A stretch of 64,000 nucleotides of DNA from Stichopus chloronotus (lineage: Eukaryota > Echinodermata > Holothuroidea > Aspidochirotida > Stichopodidae), in the NCBI GenBank assembly GCA_021234535.1, contig CM037842.1, forward strand, positions 12,274,010 through 12,338,009. The letters are read 5' to 3'. Below are positions 51,178 to 63,900 of this stretch, piece after piece. Position 1 is the stretch's first letter. Each line of letters opens with the position of its first letter. A program made the translations under genes and the position numbers. A model generated the notes under the pieces. The model searched no databases and was not told where the DNA came from. It saw only the letters and a program-made list of their open reading frames with translations.

Positions 51178-54100
51178 CACAGTTGTCGCAGTTCCATATC
51201 GGTCACTGTAGAAAAATATCTCCAGTACTAGTCCTAACAGAGATTCCTATAGGTCATACATCTAGCTGCTTTTTGCCGATACTAGTGCCTGATTGCAGGG
51301 GTGGGTTGGTTTTGAATAGGTTGTCGGGAATAAGGGGTCAAGGGAACGGTTGTTTGCCTTTACTGAAGCAAGTTTGTATCAATTTTGGGGGATTCTGCCA
51401 TCGCCCCTTTCATTTTCAGTTATTTGAATAGACCCTCGGGTCCGATCCTCGGTATAATGAACCATGTACCAGGATAATACGGCAACATTCAACTTATAAG
51501 ACACTAATGCCAAACAAAAGGAGAAGAGAAACCTACAGACGCATAAAGTGCACTGAACTATAGGCAGCAATGATTGCACACCTAGTTCAGTAGTCTTATT
51601 TTTGGCTTTTTCTTTTGTTTCTCAATTACCACGCACGCAGACACGCGGCTCCGCTACGCGGTATGTGTATAAACGCTATTTCTTAACTGTATGATGAAAC
51701 CGAGCGGAATTTTCCGGGAAGAATATTTCTTCATTAATGCAGGTAGCCCCTTCATGATTTACACATGCACATGGTCCACGAATATCACACACTCCGGTCA
51801 CGCGCATCACTGGTGTATGTACTACATACGGTTAGCTGCATTTGTTCCTTCCTGTTTTCCAACATGAAGCCAATGGAACATTTCACGAACGCAAGCTCCG
51901 CTTGTGATATTGTATGATATGATATTGTTGGCCCACAGTCCGCCTAGGACGGTCTAATGTCTCATGAATTGAGACTGCAAGTAAAAGAGAGGTTGCAAAT
52001 TTCACTATTGCACGTACAACGTGCGTGATTATGGCTATGTATGTTAGTGTGAACAGGATAATGTCTGTCGCGTGTTAAGGTTAAAGACTTTTGAGCGTTG
52101 GTTTGAAAGAAGTCATGATATGTTCGATGAAAAAAAAAATATATATATATAAAGGAAAAGATGTGTGTTGATATTGTTCTCCCGACATGCCAACACTCTC
52201 ACTAAGAAATAAGTTAAAATGGTCATGCCCAAAGCCCCCCCCCCCCCTTCATTCCCAAAAGGAAAAAAAAGCAAAAAAAAACAAGACATCCTAGAGAAAA
52301 AAAAAGGAAAAACGAAAGTACCCTGATGCCAGAGGAATGATGGAGTTTTGGGTAATTGGCGTGTTTGCCTGTGGGGGGGGGGGGGGGGAGGAGTTGGGTG
52401 TGCCCTGGCCTTTCCATGTCACAGGCCGGGGCAGCATCCCCGACAGGTAAGACATGCCGCATTAAAGGAAACCAAAGTGCAACCAGGCCTACATGAGGGT
52501 TGGGACCCGATGTCTGAATGAAAGTAGCGAGATCACTCATCCCACCACCACTCCCCCACCTCCTAACCGCCCCTCCTTCTTTCTCCCTTCTTATTGTTGA
52601 GTCCTCAGTCTGCTCTAAATAAAGGTTTTGTTTTGTTATGTTTTGTTTGTTTTTTTTTTTGTTTTTTTTGTTCATTGTAATCTTAGCTGAGCAGACTTGC
52701 ATGAATTGCTTAAAGTAAATAGGCCTATACCAATTTGAATTTCGTTGACCTAAGTTCAATAGACTAAGTAAGTACGGTGACAATTTTTGTAACGACATGA
52801 TCCAACTTCCTGTCTCCCGGACCGACATACTGGAGTGGTAGGGGGTTTGGAACCTCTATCCGGATGGGGTCACCCTACCCCCTTTCATTTGAATGTTGGG
52901 AGACAATGAGTGCATTTCGAGCTTTGAATATGACTCCATTCAAGTGCTCACTATCAACTGAGAAAAATCATAAATCATATTTAAAAGTCTTTACAGTCGC
53001 TGAGCGAACGTTGCATATATGCCGAAGTCGGTACTTGCACTTCCACAGTACAATGTTCAGGGGCTGTCCTCGTTGAACATAATGTTGAATTCATGTCAAT
53101 TTGTTTACAAAAATAAAATCGTATTAACTGTTTTAGTGTTACACTACGACGGTGGTTTAAGGCCTACACACCACTACCCCTCGTAAAATGAATTGGTTGG
53201 TAAAACTTAAAGGTGCATAGTGACGTGTGTTCTGTTGAAAGAAAAAAAAAACAGACTTCTTAAATATTGTTTTCCACGGCTGATATCCTTGTGATATAGG
53301 TGCTATGGTGTTAATGGTATAACCCTTTTAATTTAATTACTAATTGTTATTAGAAACCACTTCTCAATAGAGGAATACTGTATTCATTACGTCCATATAA
53401 TCGGACATGCGTCTTGATATATGTGAGTGTATTGTTGTGTACTGTGCGCGATTGACCTACACGTTTAGTAACACAGCAATGTACAGTGCTTATCAAGCTG
53501 TTTCTCACCGTAAGCTAGGTACCTGTTTGAATTGAGTACTTCAGGATTCCTTGTATTACTGACCCAACAAATGTCAAGTGATTTGTAGAAGGAAAGAATA
53601 ATAATATGTAGAGTTGTTGACTCTATAGTGTGCAAACTCAAATCTGAAGTCACCAGCAAAAGCATGCTTGACAGTGTAAGGTTTACTGTTTATCGTTTAC
53701 ATTGAGTGACAGACTTGTTACGTTTCATGCCAAGGGGGGGGGGGGGGGAGGGGTAGCGCTCTCCACAATCTACCCACCCACCGATTTCTGCTCATGTAAG
53801 TTGTTTTCCCAAATTGTCTTCGTCCAGATTATTGCTACAAAAAGAGGGCAGCAGTTACACATGCGCTACACGCTTCATACACAGGTAGGGGTTGAATATA
53901 CAAACGCTTTACAGGCTAGTTGACCTCTGGCGAACTTCATGCCAAGCGCACTGGTCTGACACTCGACGGTCGTCGGCTGGCCCTGTGTATTGTTTAACGT
54001 CTTTTTGTATATCTCGCTGAAATATATATGCCTCGTATGAGTAAGAGTTGGTTTTTGCAACCTTCCTGCAAAAGTAGAAAGCTGAATACGTAATGGTAAT

Positions 54101-54810
54101 TGTCAATGTTGTACTTCACTTATACTGGAGCTATGATCTCAGATATATTGTATCCTTTTTAGAGGTATTGACACTGAAGTATGGACAGGTCAGAGCATAC
54201 TTCATAGAACAATGCAACTCGTATTACCATGCTTTTAATATAATCGGGATCGCCTAAATAAAACCTGGTGCCTTTCCTCATATTGTCCTGCAGTATACTG
54301 GTACTGCACAGTGACTACGATCCTGGATGGGAGGCCGGGAGAACGACATGGTCCTCGAGACAGGACCTTTGTTTACCTATTAACAGACTTATTTCTTTTT
54401 CTTTTTACTCAGAGATATGCTAAAAGCTCTGAGATTCAGGGGACCCCGTCACGGGCCCCTGGTGAGTGCTGCGCCCAACGGGGGCTTTGCTCGTGAACAC
54501 CACCGGAGTCCTAAGACGGGGCCCTGGAGCCAACCCACTGATGATAAAGCTCCACTCTTGATCCCTGCATTTTGCTTTGTCCCCCACTCCCCTATCTTGG
54601 CTGTCGTAGCAATAGATGTGATATTAAATCGCCTCAAGTGTGAACATAAATGCGGTATAGTTATCGCATCATAAACCAACCCATCGGCCCGTGTATTAAC
54701 GACGCTGTCGAGTAATTTGACAGGGCCTCAAGTTAGATTCTCTCGTCCCTTTAAATGCTGGCTCTGATTTATTTATATCATGTTGTTGTTTTTCTTGTCT
54801 CTCCTTCCAG

Positions 54811-54997
54811 TTTTTCAAGATGTCAACGTCATGATATTCGTCGGTTTCGGTTTTCTGATGACTTTCCTTAAGAAGTACGGGTACGGGGCCGTCGGTTTCA
54901 ACTTCCTGCTCGCTACGTTTGCGATCCAGTGGTCCACACTTATAAGAGGCTTCGTCTTCAAACTGCAAGATGGAAAGTTCCCTATTGGAGTTGAAAG
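54811..54997 (+). CDS. Rh-type ammonia channel, exon 2
   Basis: This 187-nt exon has an acceptor (tctccttccag) and a donor (gtagga). It encodes residues 52-113: [20 protein letters not shown] then [20 protein letters not shown]. The wording [19 protein letters not shown] is a signature of Rh glycoproteins. Two membrane helices are evident (about 56-71 and 78-97). The length of 187 nt equals exon 2 of human Rh genes as I recall it, with the same phase, so the intron positions look ancestral. It ends with two bases that complete Ser with exon 3. Confidence 0.95.
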
Positions 54998-55045
54998 GTA
55001 GGAAAGCCAAAAATTCCATGGCAGATGCGTTAGGTGGGACTGGAT

Positions 55046-55245
55046 GGGGGGGGGGGGGGAATGGTTGGGGGAGTGGTTGTGGGGTGAGTGGTTGTGGGGT
55101 GAGTGGTTGGGTGTGACTGGTTGGGGTGACTGGTTGGGGGTGAGTGGTTGGGAGGGGGTAAGTGGTGGTGGAGGAGTGGTGTGATGGGGGGTAAGTGGTA
55201 AGGGTGAGTGGTTGGGGGCGGGTGGTTAGGGCGAGTGATTGTGGT
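55046..55245 (+). repeat. G-rich minisatellite near the Rh exon 2 donor
   Basis: After 14 G at 55046-55059, a degenerate 13-15 nt unit (gagtggttggggt and variants) repeats about 13 times. It starts 49 nt after the splice donor and is G-rich on the transcribed sense strand, so the pre-mRNA could form G-quadruplexes there. Confidence 0.85.
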
Positions 55246-57192
55246 GGCATGCCTCTATCTGGTACAATTTTAATTACTGGCGTCACAATACGTTCTGGAT
55301 TCTGGAAGATAATTCACCTGTGGCGATGTCAATAATGCGGTAATGCAAAAGTTTTATGCATGCCTTGCGTGTTAACTAAAGACTTCACTTCAGTGTTTAT
55401 ATCAGACAGTGGTAGGTCGAAACAGGTCTAACAAACGCTAACATTGTTGCAAATATTCTTCCCGTCACCACGGTCCCCTATTGGCTCACCAAATATATTA
55501 CTTTAATATTGATTTATATTTGAGGTGGGTTATCCATTGAATTACCGTCGAGAACTAAGGGAACAAAATAAACTGAAAAGCACAAGACAGTATTTACCTG
55601 ATTCCAAGGTTGGTTGTTGCAGTGTATAGGTATGAGGTGTTCTGCATTAGGGTGGTATTTGTCTACTTTTCTGTTGAGAAGAAACACCTCTAATCTAGCT
55701 AATAGAATAATTTGCAAGCAAATTAGGGCGAATTCGTGTTACGCATGGATGTATTTGTCATTTTCAATTGTTATAGGCCTGTCCCGTATGAGATCTGTGT
55801 ATTTACTTGTTTGCTCTCCATTACTGCGTGGATACACAATATCCATAGCAACCAATTTTATTTTCGAATTGTGAAAATTGATCCAACCAACTACATCAAA
55901 CAATGAAGAACAGAACTGTCTCCTTTGACTTAACATATAGTTACAAAGCGGCTTCCATTTTGTGCAGTGGTATATCTAGGCCTACCCTCGGGTCTTCATT
56001 CCGTTGTGTACTGATATAGGCTTCGAAAAGTAACGCAATTCAGTTACTACTGACTAGTAAAAATTCCAAGGCTCAACTCTACAATCCTATTTTTTCAAAT
56101 AAACACAATGGGATTAGTCTATGTCGGTCGTGACATGGTAAGAACCGAAGAGCGGTCTTTTCGAAGGTCAGATTAGCACTGAGTCACCGTTACATCGACA
56201 TGCTTCCATTCCAACTGTTTTGTAATGTGATTGTTAAACTGTCCCAAAGTGACATTCTAAGAGACGTTAGAAGAAGCTCCACAGGCTTCATTTTTTTTTT
56301 TTTTTTTTTTTGGGGGGGGGGCTATTCGGATGAGTTCATATCGCTGAACTAAACCCTAAACGTCCACCAGTCACACATGCTACGCCTTCTCGGACGTTCA
56401 AACTCCAAACCTGATGGTATGCCTACTCTACCGTATTATGTTGAATCATGGACGCAGAAAAAGTATCTAGATATGAATGAGATACAAAGTGGGTGGAAAA
56501 AGGCAAGAGGGTAAACTGGTGAGAAATCACTTCGTTGCTTAGGGGAATTCTCTGGTTGGTTACGAGGGCGCAATTAACTGTAATAGTTGCAGAGTCTCAC
56601 CAGATTTTTTGTTTTTTTATCTTTTCATTTTCCTATCTTTTCTTTTCCATTCCTGTTGTCCGTACGATCATAGTCTATTATGTCGTTGAGATGTTTCCCC
56701 AGGTGCTACATGTCAGAGTATTTCTCAGTTGACCTCTATACTGTCACGGATGACTTCTCTTTGTATGTATTTGGTGGGATGGTTTTGATTGGTTCGGCGT
56801 CTTAACCTGCGCTTGTTGATCCAAACTTAGGCCTATTATTATCATTATTATTATTTTTTGAGGTGGGGGGTGGGGGAGGGGATGCTACAGTACACGTATC
56901 TCATGCAGGGATTACATGCAGCGATAGTATAGCTCAATATTAGTTGTATCGGGGAATTGGTGCGGGTGAGATGCATAGGGGTGCCTTGGTTACAGATCAT
57001 ACTTCCCCCATCCAGTTGTAAAATCTTCCCCCATTGTAATCGACAACGTACGATAGACTTATAGTAAACTTTTCTTGACGTCTCTAACTGTCGGAGTGCT
57101 CGACGCACTACACCAATGTTTGCTCTCATGTCGTCGTCTAATTATGCTTCATTTTTACAGAACGGTCAGGAAGTTTTGTTACCAGGAGGGAC

Positions 57193-57760
57193 TTAAAGTG
57201 GACCTAAAGTCAAAATTGTCAAAAATATATGTTACAAAACGTGAAGAATGCATCAAAATGTTCCAACTCCCATCTTTATTGGACATTCCTGAGCTGAGAT
57301 ATAAAATGTTGAAATTTATTCACTAAATTTGGAATCATTGATTGCGTAATAGCCTGTGATGGCCTTCTTGTACAACTCACATTACCTGCTTTTGTTTCCT
57401 TTTGAAATTAAAATCTTTGTTTGACCTTGACACAATTACTGTTTCTTTGTTAGCATGTTGTAAGGAGAGGGCTATTATAGCCCAGTCACCCTATAACCAT
57501 AAAACAATGATCGCATTTTGGAACAATGTGTGATGGCGTTCGAAAAAACAAAGTAAAACAAAGGTGGCAATTTGAGAAGTACAAGAATTACATCACAAAT
57601 TATTGCGCAATCTACCATTTGGAATTTAGTGAATTGGCTTCAACATTTTATATCTCAGCTCAGGAGTGCCCTGTGAAGATGGGAGTTGGAACATTTTGAT
57701 GCTTTTCTCAAGCTTTATAAAATATATTTTTGAAATTTTTGACTTAAGGTCCACTTTAAC
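57193..57760. mobile_element. Long-hairpin nonautonomous element bounded by TTAA
   Basis: Two inverted arms of about 215 bp (57193-57408 and 57545-57760) flank a loop of about 136 bp. The outer ends read ttaaagtggacctaaagtc and, mirrored, gacttaaggtccactttaa. Both termini are TTAA. The arms are roughly 80% alike by eye. The same peptide-like frame (YKMLK-x-IH) appears on opposite strands purely because of the inversion. TTAA ends recall piggyBac-type target sites, but the terminal sequence is not a typical piggyBac one. Confidence 0.75.
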
Positions 57761-58914
57761 ATAGAGCTTTTCTGTGCTACATATCTTCAGATGAGCCACG
57801 TTTACACATGAGTGCGGCTCGTGTATTGCAGACCCCATTTTGGCATGAGAGGTGCGGTTTAATATAAATTGCACCACTCTGCTCGACAAATTTACTTATG
57901 GACCCTTTTGCGACCCTCAAAAGTGCATTTTTTTAATTCATTGTCGAAGGTGAAAAGTATAACCAAATAAAAAAGAATTTGGTTCTTCAGGTGTACCTCA
58001 CATGCAGTACTGATGTTATTGTCATTGCGTATATTTACGAACCTATTGATGGATCAGCCCACGTTGCCCTTTCTTTTACATTTGCTCCTCGTGTCCTTTG
58101 GCTGACCTCCTAAAATGGAGTTTTCGCCCATTCTTTTCCTGAATACAAAAGGCAGTAGTTATGCCGATGTGGGGGTGATGTTTGTGCAGTGTACGACCGG
58201 ATATGTGTGTTCGTCCGTGACGCGGATAGTAAATAACTTAAAAAAAAAACTATACCCTTACTTGAACTTAAAAAAGAAAACAGTGGTTCACATGTCGGCT
58301 TAGAGGTAAGTTCCCCCCCCCCCTTCTGCAAAACGGTAAATGGTTACATTCCGTCATTTGAGGTCTACAGAGGTCACCCTGACTTTGAAAACCTTTTCCC
58401 AATAAATAACTTTAGTAAGTTACATTTGCCGAACGTTTCATGCAGTTCACACAATCAGCTATTACCGGGCAGATGATCTTACACTGTGGATCAAAGGTCA
58501 CATATTCGGAGTACGAATGATATTGCGAATAGAATACTCATATTTATTGATCTTCATACCCAGGGGCGTAGCCAGAAATTTGTCTTGTCTACATGACCAC
58601 GCCTGTTGAACAATATCGAGTGTAGCGACACCATTACTGACGAGACGCACTCAGACAGAATTTTGGCTCAAATGATCTTCCAGATAGCCGGAAATGTCAC
58701 TTCTCAGGCATTTAAGGGTCATTACTCCGAATCGAACATGGCGGCTCATTGTCTTTTCTTGTTTTTAAATTCTAAATTTCATCACCCACCCTCGTAAACA
58801 GTCAAATTGCAACTTTAATTGAGAATTTTTTTTGTGTGTTTTCCTGGTTTCAATTGACTCTCTAAGACTCTCTGATATCGCTAATGTTTCCCATGTTCTT
58901 CTGTGCAGTCGTTT

Positions 58915-59120
58915 GATTCGGAACAATAACTCTTCGAAATAACGACACTGAGTTGCGTTCGATTCGGAAAAATGACCCGCTTCGAAATAATGACCTTTAT
59001 GTTCGATACAGAATAACCCCCCCCCCTCGAAAAATATGATCGTTCCTAACAATGGCCTGCACGTGGAACTCAGAATTACCAAACCTAGGGAAAAAAGTGA
59101 CCGTTCGGAACAATGGACGG
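58915..59120. repeat. Degenerate tandem repeat (TTCGGAACAATGACC type)
   Basis: Recurring words gattcggaacaat, ttcgaaataatgacc and gttcggaacaatgga have a period of about 36-38 bp. A poly(C) of ten interrupts it at 59017-59026. Noncoding. Confidence 0.65.
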
Positions 59121-60843
59121 ACCCCGTCAGTCTTTGATGGTTTTGCTCAACATGTCAGCCAAGTTGCATGTCTGACAAAAATTGAAGTGGCTAAGCTAAC
59201 GAACGATCTTCAACGTTGAGGCGTCATCTGCCCTTTAAAGGGGATCAGTGATATTCATTTTTGTATGTGACGCATGAGGGTCTTTTTGTTTTGACCATAA
59301 TTATGCCATTAATATGTGAAAGGGATAAACTCTGCAACGTTTAAGAAAATTTATTGAATTTCAGGAAACAACTCAATATGCCTCTTTAAAGCAGCTATTT
59401 TGGAGAAAGATAATTTACAATCTTTCTGTGTGCATTCTGTCATGAAATGAAACTTCCAACATAAATCCTGTTAAAACGAAAATAAAGTTTGAGGAGAAAC
59501 AGGGTAACCAAGAACAAGAGTATTGAGAAGACTCCCGTGCCTCTACCGTATCCATTTCATGTAATTGATTAGTTGACGAAACGTACGTCCAAAAAAAAAA
59601 AGAAAAAAGGTGGAAACGTTGAAGTAGTAACATTACTTTGTATTTTGCGGCTCAACTGCAGTAAGTTTGGCAAGGATATCAGGTGAGGCCAAGGGTCATA
59701 TATGGATTGTTGGGAAAGAATTTTCTGGAGACCGAAGTGCGATGGAGGGAATCGAACAGGTGTTTGTAAATTTAACAACCCCCCAAAAAACGGGGAGGGC
59801 AAATTAGATAAAAGGAAAAAAAATATATGATTTTATGTGGGAGATGGAATGTTAAGGATCAACAGGACGCAACGCCCCATTTGAAATAAAGTGAGGCAGC
59901 GGTGTAATAAAACTCAGTTAGACTGTGGTAGAGTTAACTCCCAAAAACAAGGCAATGACGACGGGTATATGTTGTTCATTAAGGGGAATTAATTTGTAAA
60001 CTTATACTTTTAACACCTGATCAGTCACCGGGTATAATGGAAAACCGAAACTATATATTGCCGATAAGCTTGCACAGTCTCTGAGAATGTTTTCGTGGTG
60101 AGTCGACCCACTTTAACTGTACGAGGGTTGATGTATAAAGTGTTGACGTGTAAACACTGAAAACTGTTAAAATTATGGGTCATCTACAGAAATGCATTAA
60201 GCATGCCTTTACAACTTTGTTACACTTTGATGCGTTTTATTTTTTCCAGTTCACTCATTTCTTTTCTTTTTTTTTCTGATCCACCTAACAAATTTTAGTG
60301 GTACCGTATAGCATCACTGCATAAAAGCATATATGCCGCGGTAGGTTAACATGTAGATAATGTACTTGAATACTGACTTTATGAAGTGGCCGTCACTATC
60401 TCACTACGTCTCTCTGGAAGACCAACAATATAAAGATACATGGAGACAACATTTTATGGAGTATCGTTATTGTGAAGTGCTTTGCTCCGTCGGTCCCGAA
60501 TCACCTAATTTTTCTTCAAAAGTCTGTAGTTATAGTGCCCGCTGGTCAAAAAACCGGTTTTTTGTCAGGAATTCTGGACGACGGACACTCGACTATTACC
60601 GTGAAAAACACCACTTCGAAAATCCATGTACGATTGCCACATGTCAGAAGTTCCAAATGCGCAGAACTTGGAAACATACCGTAACTCCCCCCCCCCCCCC
60701 CCACGTCCCCCATCGCTCCGCCGCATTTCGATCATGATTTGGTATCGTTCCGTTCTCGACTTTGCTTGTAAGTAACCCGCTATAGATTTAAAAAAGAAGA
60801 TAAAAGACAAAACATGTCGTCTCTTTTGATATATCTTTCACAG

Positions 60844-60994
60844 TTTAATCGAGGCTGATTTCTCAGCAGCGGTGGTACTGATCTCTTTCGGTGCCGTCCT
60901 CGGTAAATCGTCTCCATTGCAGCTCATCATAATGACTATTGTGGAGGTAGTACTCTCCGTCGCTAACGAATACATCGGACTGGAACTATTTAAG
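60844..60994 (+). CDS. Rh-type ammonia channel, exon 3
   Basis: This 151-nt exon has an acceptor (tctttcacag) and a donor (gtaagc) and ends in phase 0. It encodes residues 114-164: [20 protein letters not shown], then [19 protein letters not shown] and [14 protein letters not shown]-x6-9-FGAVLGK-x-SPxQLLIMT is diagnostic for Rh glycoproteins. Phe120 corresponds to human RhCG Phe130, part of the twin-Phe gate of the ammonia pore. The length of 151 nt equals exon 3 of human Rh genes as I recall it. The later exons, with the pore histidines and the FGA-YFGL block, lie beyond the window. Confidence 0.95.
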
Positions 60995-63900
60995 GTAAGC
61001 ACGGCAACAAACATGAATTAAAGTTAATATTTTTTTCTTTTTTACTATTTTTTTTTTTATTAAATGATCACATTCTACGTTAGTACTGTACCGGTATATG
61101 CCTGTTGGATTGAAAGTTCTCCCCTCTATTGTGACTGTTTATTATTCTATGTACCATCAGGTTGATAAAATGTTTCAGGAGGACAAAACTTATGATACCC
61201 CCCATCCCTCACTCTATAAGAAAGGTTAATCGGTTTATTACTTTATATAAGTGATAATCCTATCGATGTATTCTGGAATAAACAAATAAAATGAATAGAG
61301 GGAAAAAACGTTTGTTTTACCGAGCAAAATCACGTTCTTAAAACCAGAAAGACAGATTATCCGAAACAGCTTCCTGTTTTAAAATAAAGAAGAATAATAA
61401 CCTCTTTCTCCAAGAGATATTTCCCAGTTTCTTGTTGATCAAAAATCATTTGATCACGCCAACTTTTAAAAAAATATCAAACTATGCATCTCCCATATAA
61501 CTCATCTTGGTTTAAGCCTGAGATGAAGCTTTTGCAAATATTTACTGATGAGCGAGATTGAATGATCAAAGAGCTGTTTTCTTTGTATACCACGTGGGTG
61601 CCCTTTAACTGCTTTATTTTCCATCGAATTTCATAAGGTGTCATCGATTAATTTCATTCGACGGACTCCGTAAAAAGGACTCTTATCTCTCCAATCAGGG
61701 AGCTAGCCCAACCTGCACTGCAACCTCTTCGACAGAAGAGCAGACGCGGTAGTAGCCCACGTGGTACAGGGCGCTCTCTCAGTAATCATAATACACACTT
61801 TCTGTATGCTATACCTGTAGGTACGTCTTGTAGGCCCAAGTATTACACATACTACCAAAGTGGGATTTTTGAATGATGAAGTAAGATTTTCTCTTGGACT
61901 AATATGACATGCACACAATAGCCTGCTGTAGGCTACAGTGCTTACTGCTTTATCACGAGGCTACGTCCTGCATTGCTTGGTGTGTGTATTATAACGTGGT
62001 TATAACAGGAACAAACGAAATATTTGATCCCTGTCGGCCTCTGACGAGTCACAATTTCAATATACACCCGTTTTAAACTATCAGCTGATGAATTTATTTG
62101 AATTTTCACAATGAGTGCATGAACGGAGAACGCAAAAAAAAAAAAAAAAAAAAAACAGGCTTGAAGTTTCTTTATTTCATACGGACAAAAAGTATTGATG
62201 TTTGTCATTTTTTTCCAGTCTGTTAAGTCTGACCTTGACTCTACACAGGTGCCCTGCAGCTTATCTGATTGGGTGTAAATTGCATGATAAATAACGACCC
62301 CTCGTGATATTTACAAGTACGTAAATTTCGAAACGTTACATAGGCCTACCAATACGAAAAGCTAAAGCTGCAGCAAACTCTCCCAGACACAAATAATGAC
62401 ATCACACCTGTTTGCCTCAAGTTCACTCTTCAGAAAGATACAGTAACCTAATGACTTTGTCACCAATCTGTGTAATGCTCGTTTAGGTTATTAGAAGGGT
62501 GTAAGATCTTTCAGTACTTGGGCTATATTGTCAACCACAAATTGCAGGTGTATGAATCTTACTACATTCTAGCGTTGCCGTACCGTATAGTGTTCAGTTA
62601 AGTTTGATTTCATTTGCTTCTTCGCAAATTCAAATACAATATAAAATTTATGATACGAAAACAAATTTATATGTGTAAAGAAAATGTTGAAGGAAGCACT
62701 GTACATAAAACCAGTGGGGCGTGTCAAGTGGAGGACTCCCCAAGGAAAATAACAGATTACAGCAAGAGCAACTTGGAACTTTTACACGTAAATCCATGTT
62801 ATGTTAAATAGTGTTGCAATGTTGACGTCACTTGACATAAGGAAAGGGGGGGGGGGGGAGAAAATGTCGGTTAAAAGATCCTGGAAACTTTTAACCCCTT
62901 TACGCACATGGCGGTCGTTAAGTTACAACGAGAAATTTACATAAACAGTGCTCCGTAACCATTTTGCATAATAACACGCCGTGATAGGAGCCCTAAATGT
63001 CGTAATTTAATAAATAATAATATTAATAAATAAAGAAATTAAATGCCCTAAGATTGGACCAGATGAATGCATTTTGGAAGGGATTTTCTGTCCTTTAGGC
63101 TGCACTGTTCTTAAATGAAGACTCCCTCTCCGGTTACTATATTTATGGGAGGTCTTTCCCTCTTACTCATTCTGTCTCCTTGGTTGTAGAGATCTTAAAT
63201 CTTGACACCGCGTTCCTTGCTTGGTATTTTCTTTTCTATTTATTGCATTGATATTTCGATCACATTAAACCTTTTCAGCGAAGTGATGGGTCTACGTGGG
63301 GTCTGATTTTAAACGACCAACCCCCCCCCCCCCCAAAAAAAAAAATGATTTAGAATGTCACCGCGGAAAAGCAAACACACCTGCCAGTGCAGGTATATGA
63401 GATATTCGTGGTACTGACCCTTCATCGTATGTATGGACAGATTTATGGTGTGACCAACGTTTTGTCACCTTTGACCGAATTTTTGGCTCGTATTTTAGTG
63501 GCTCGCACTCGAAATGCAACGAGGTTTCTTGTCGAAAATGGCAATCATTTGCTATGCGTACATTTTGAAGTAATACTGCAGTCTGTAAATGGCATATACG
63601 GTTACACGACAATCCGACTGACACGCCCGATATGTTACTACCCGGGTCATGTTTAACCTAGGTTATGTGACTAAGAAAATCTGCTGAAGATATTTCAGCT
63701 ATTTCAGTTATCCGGTCCACCTTTGGACAACACTTCGTGGGCGAATGACCTAGGCTATACATCCTTAAGCTTTACTTACTTATCCATATTGTAAACACGC
63801 AGTGATTTAGGTTTTGGTAATAAAAAACACACTTTTTGAAAAACGACATATCTCGCTGTTTTATGTGTTTAAACAGGGTCATGAGACCTATCCGATACAC

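Larger units (their letters stand above)
29889..54810 (+). other. Rh intron 1 (24.9 kb)
   Basis: It runs from donor gtacgt to acceptor ctccttccag. It contains repeats (32105-32310, 38551-39285, 39322-39363, 41076-41450, 49712-49915), about 18 poly(G)/poly(C) tracts and a TATA-plus-initiator motif at 43040. No nested gene could be supported: open frames of 60-200 codons occur on both strands (for example around 39664, 43131, 44506, 48734) but show no recognisable domain. Confidence 0.75.
54998..60843 (+). other. Rh intron 2 (5.8 kb)
   Basis: It contains a G-rich minisatellite (55046-55245), a TTAA-bounded hairpin element (57193-57760), a tandem array (58915-59120), poly(T)/poly(G) at 56291-56321 and poly(C) at 60687-60702. 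The element-like word caggggcgtagccag lies at 58561. No gene is seen in the remainder. Confidence 0.75.

Noticed and set aside
52223..52828. 201-codon minus-strand frame with poly-Pro, poly-Lys and Phe runs
   Set aside because: Its length comes from poly(C), poly(A) and poly(G) tracts lacking stop codons; not protein-like.
54696..55286. 196-codon minus-strand frame rich in Pro, Thr and Gln
   Set aside because: It runs antisense through Rh exon 2 and the G-rich minisatellite; the composition is explained by the repeat.
57075..57889. Matching peptides on opposite strands (KVDLKSK-SKIY ... ELRYKMLK-IH)
   Set aside because: The similarity is due to the two arms of the hairpin element, not to a gene pair.
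60360..60737. 125-codon plus-strand frame just upstream of Rh exon 3
   Set aside because: Ends in poly(C)-encoded prolines, shows no Rh similarity, and exon 2 joins exon 3 in phase without it.
61158..61200. Possible Rh exon 4 after an ag at about 61160
   Set aside because: The reading is unlike the expected Rh continuation and soon stops; no donor at the expected length of about 148 nt.
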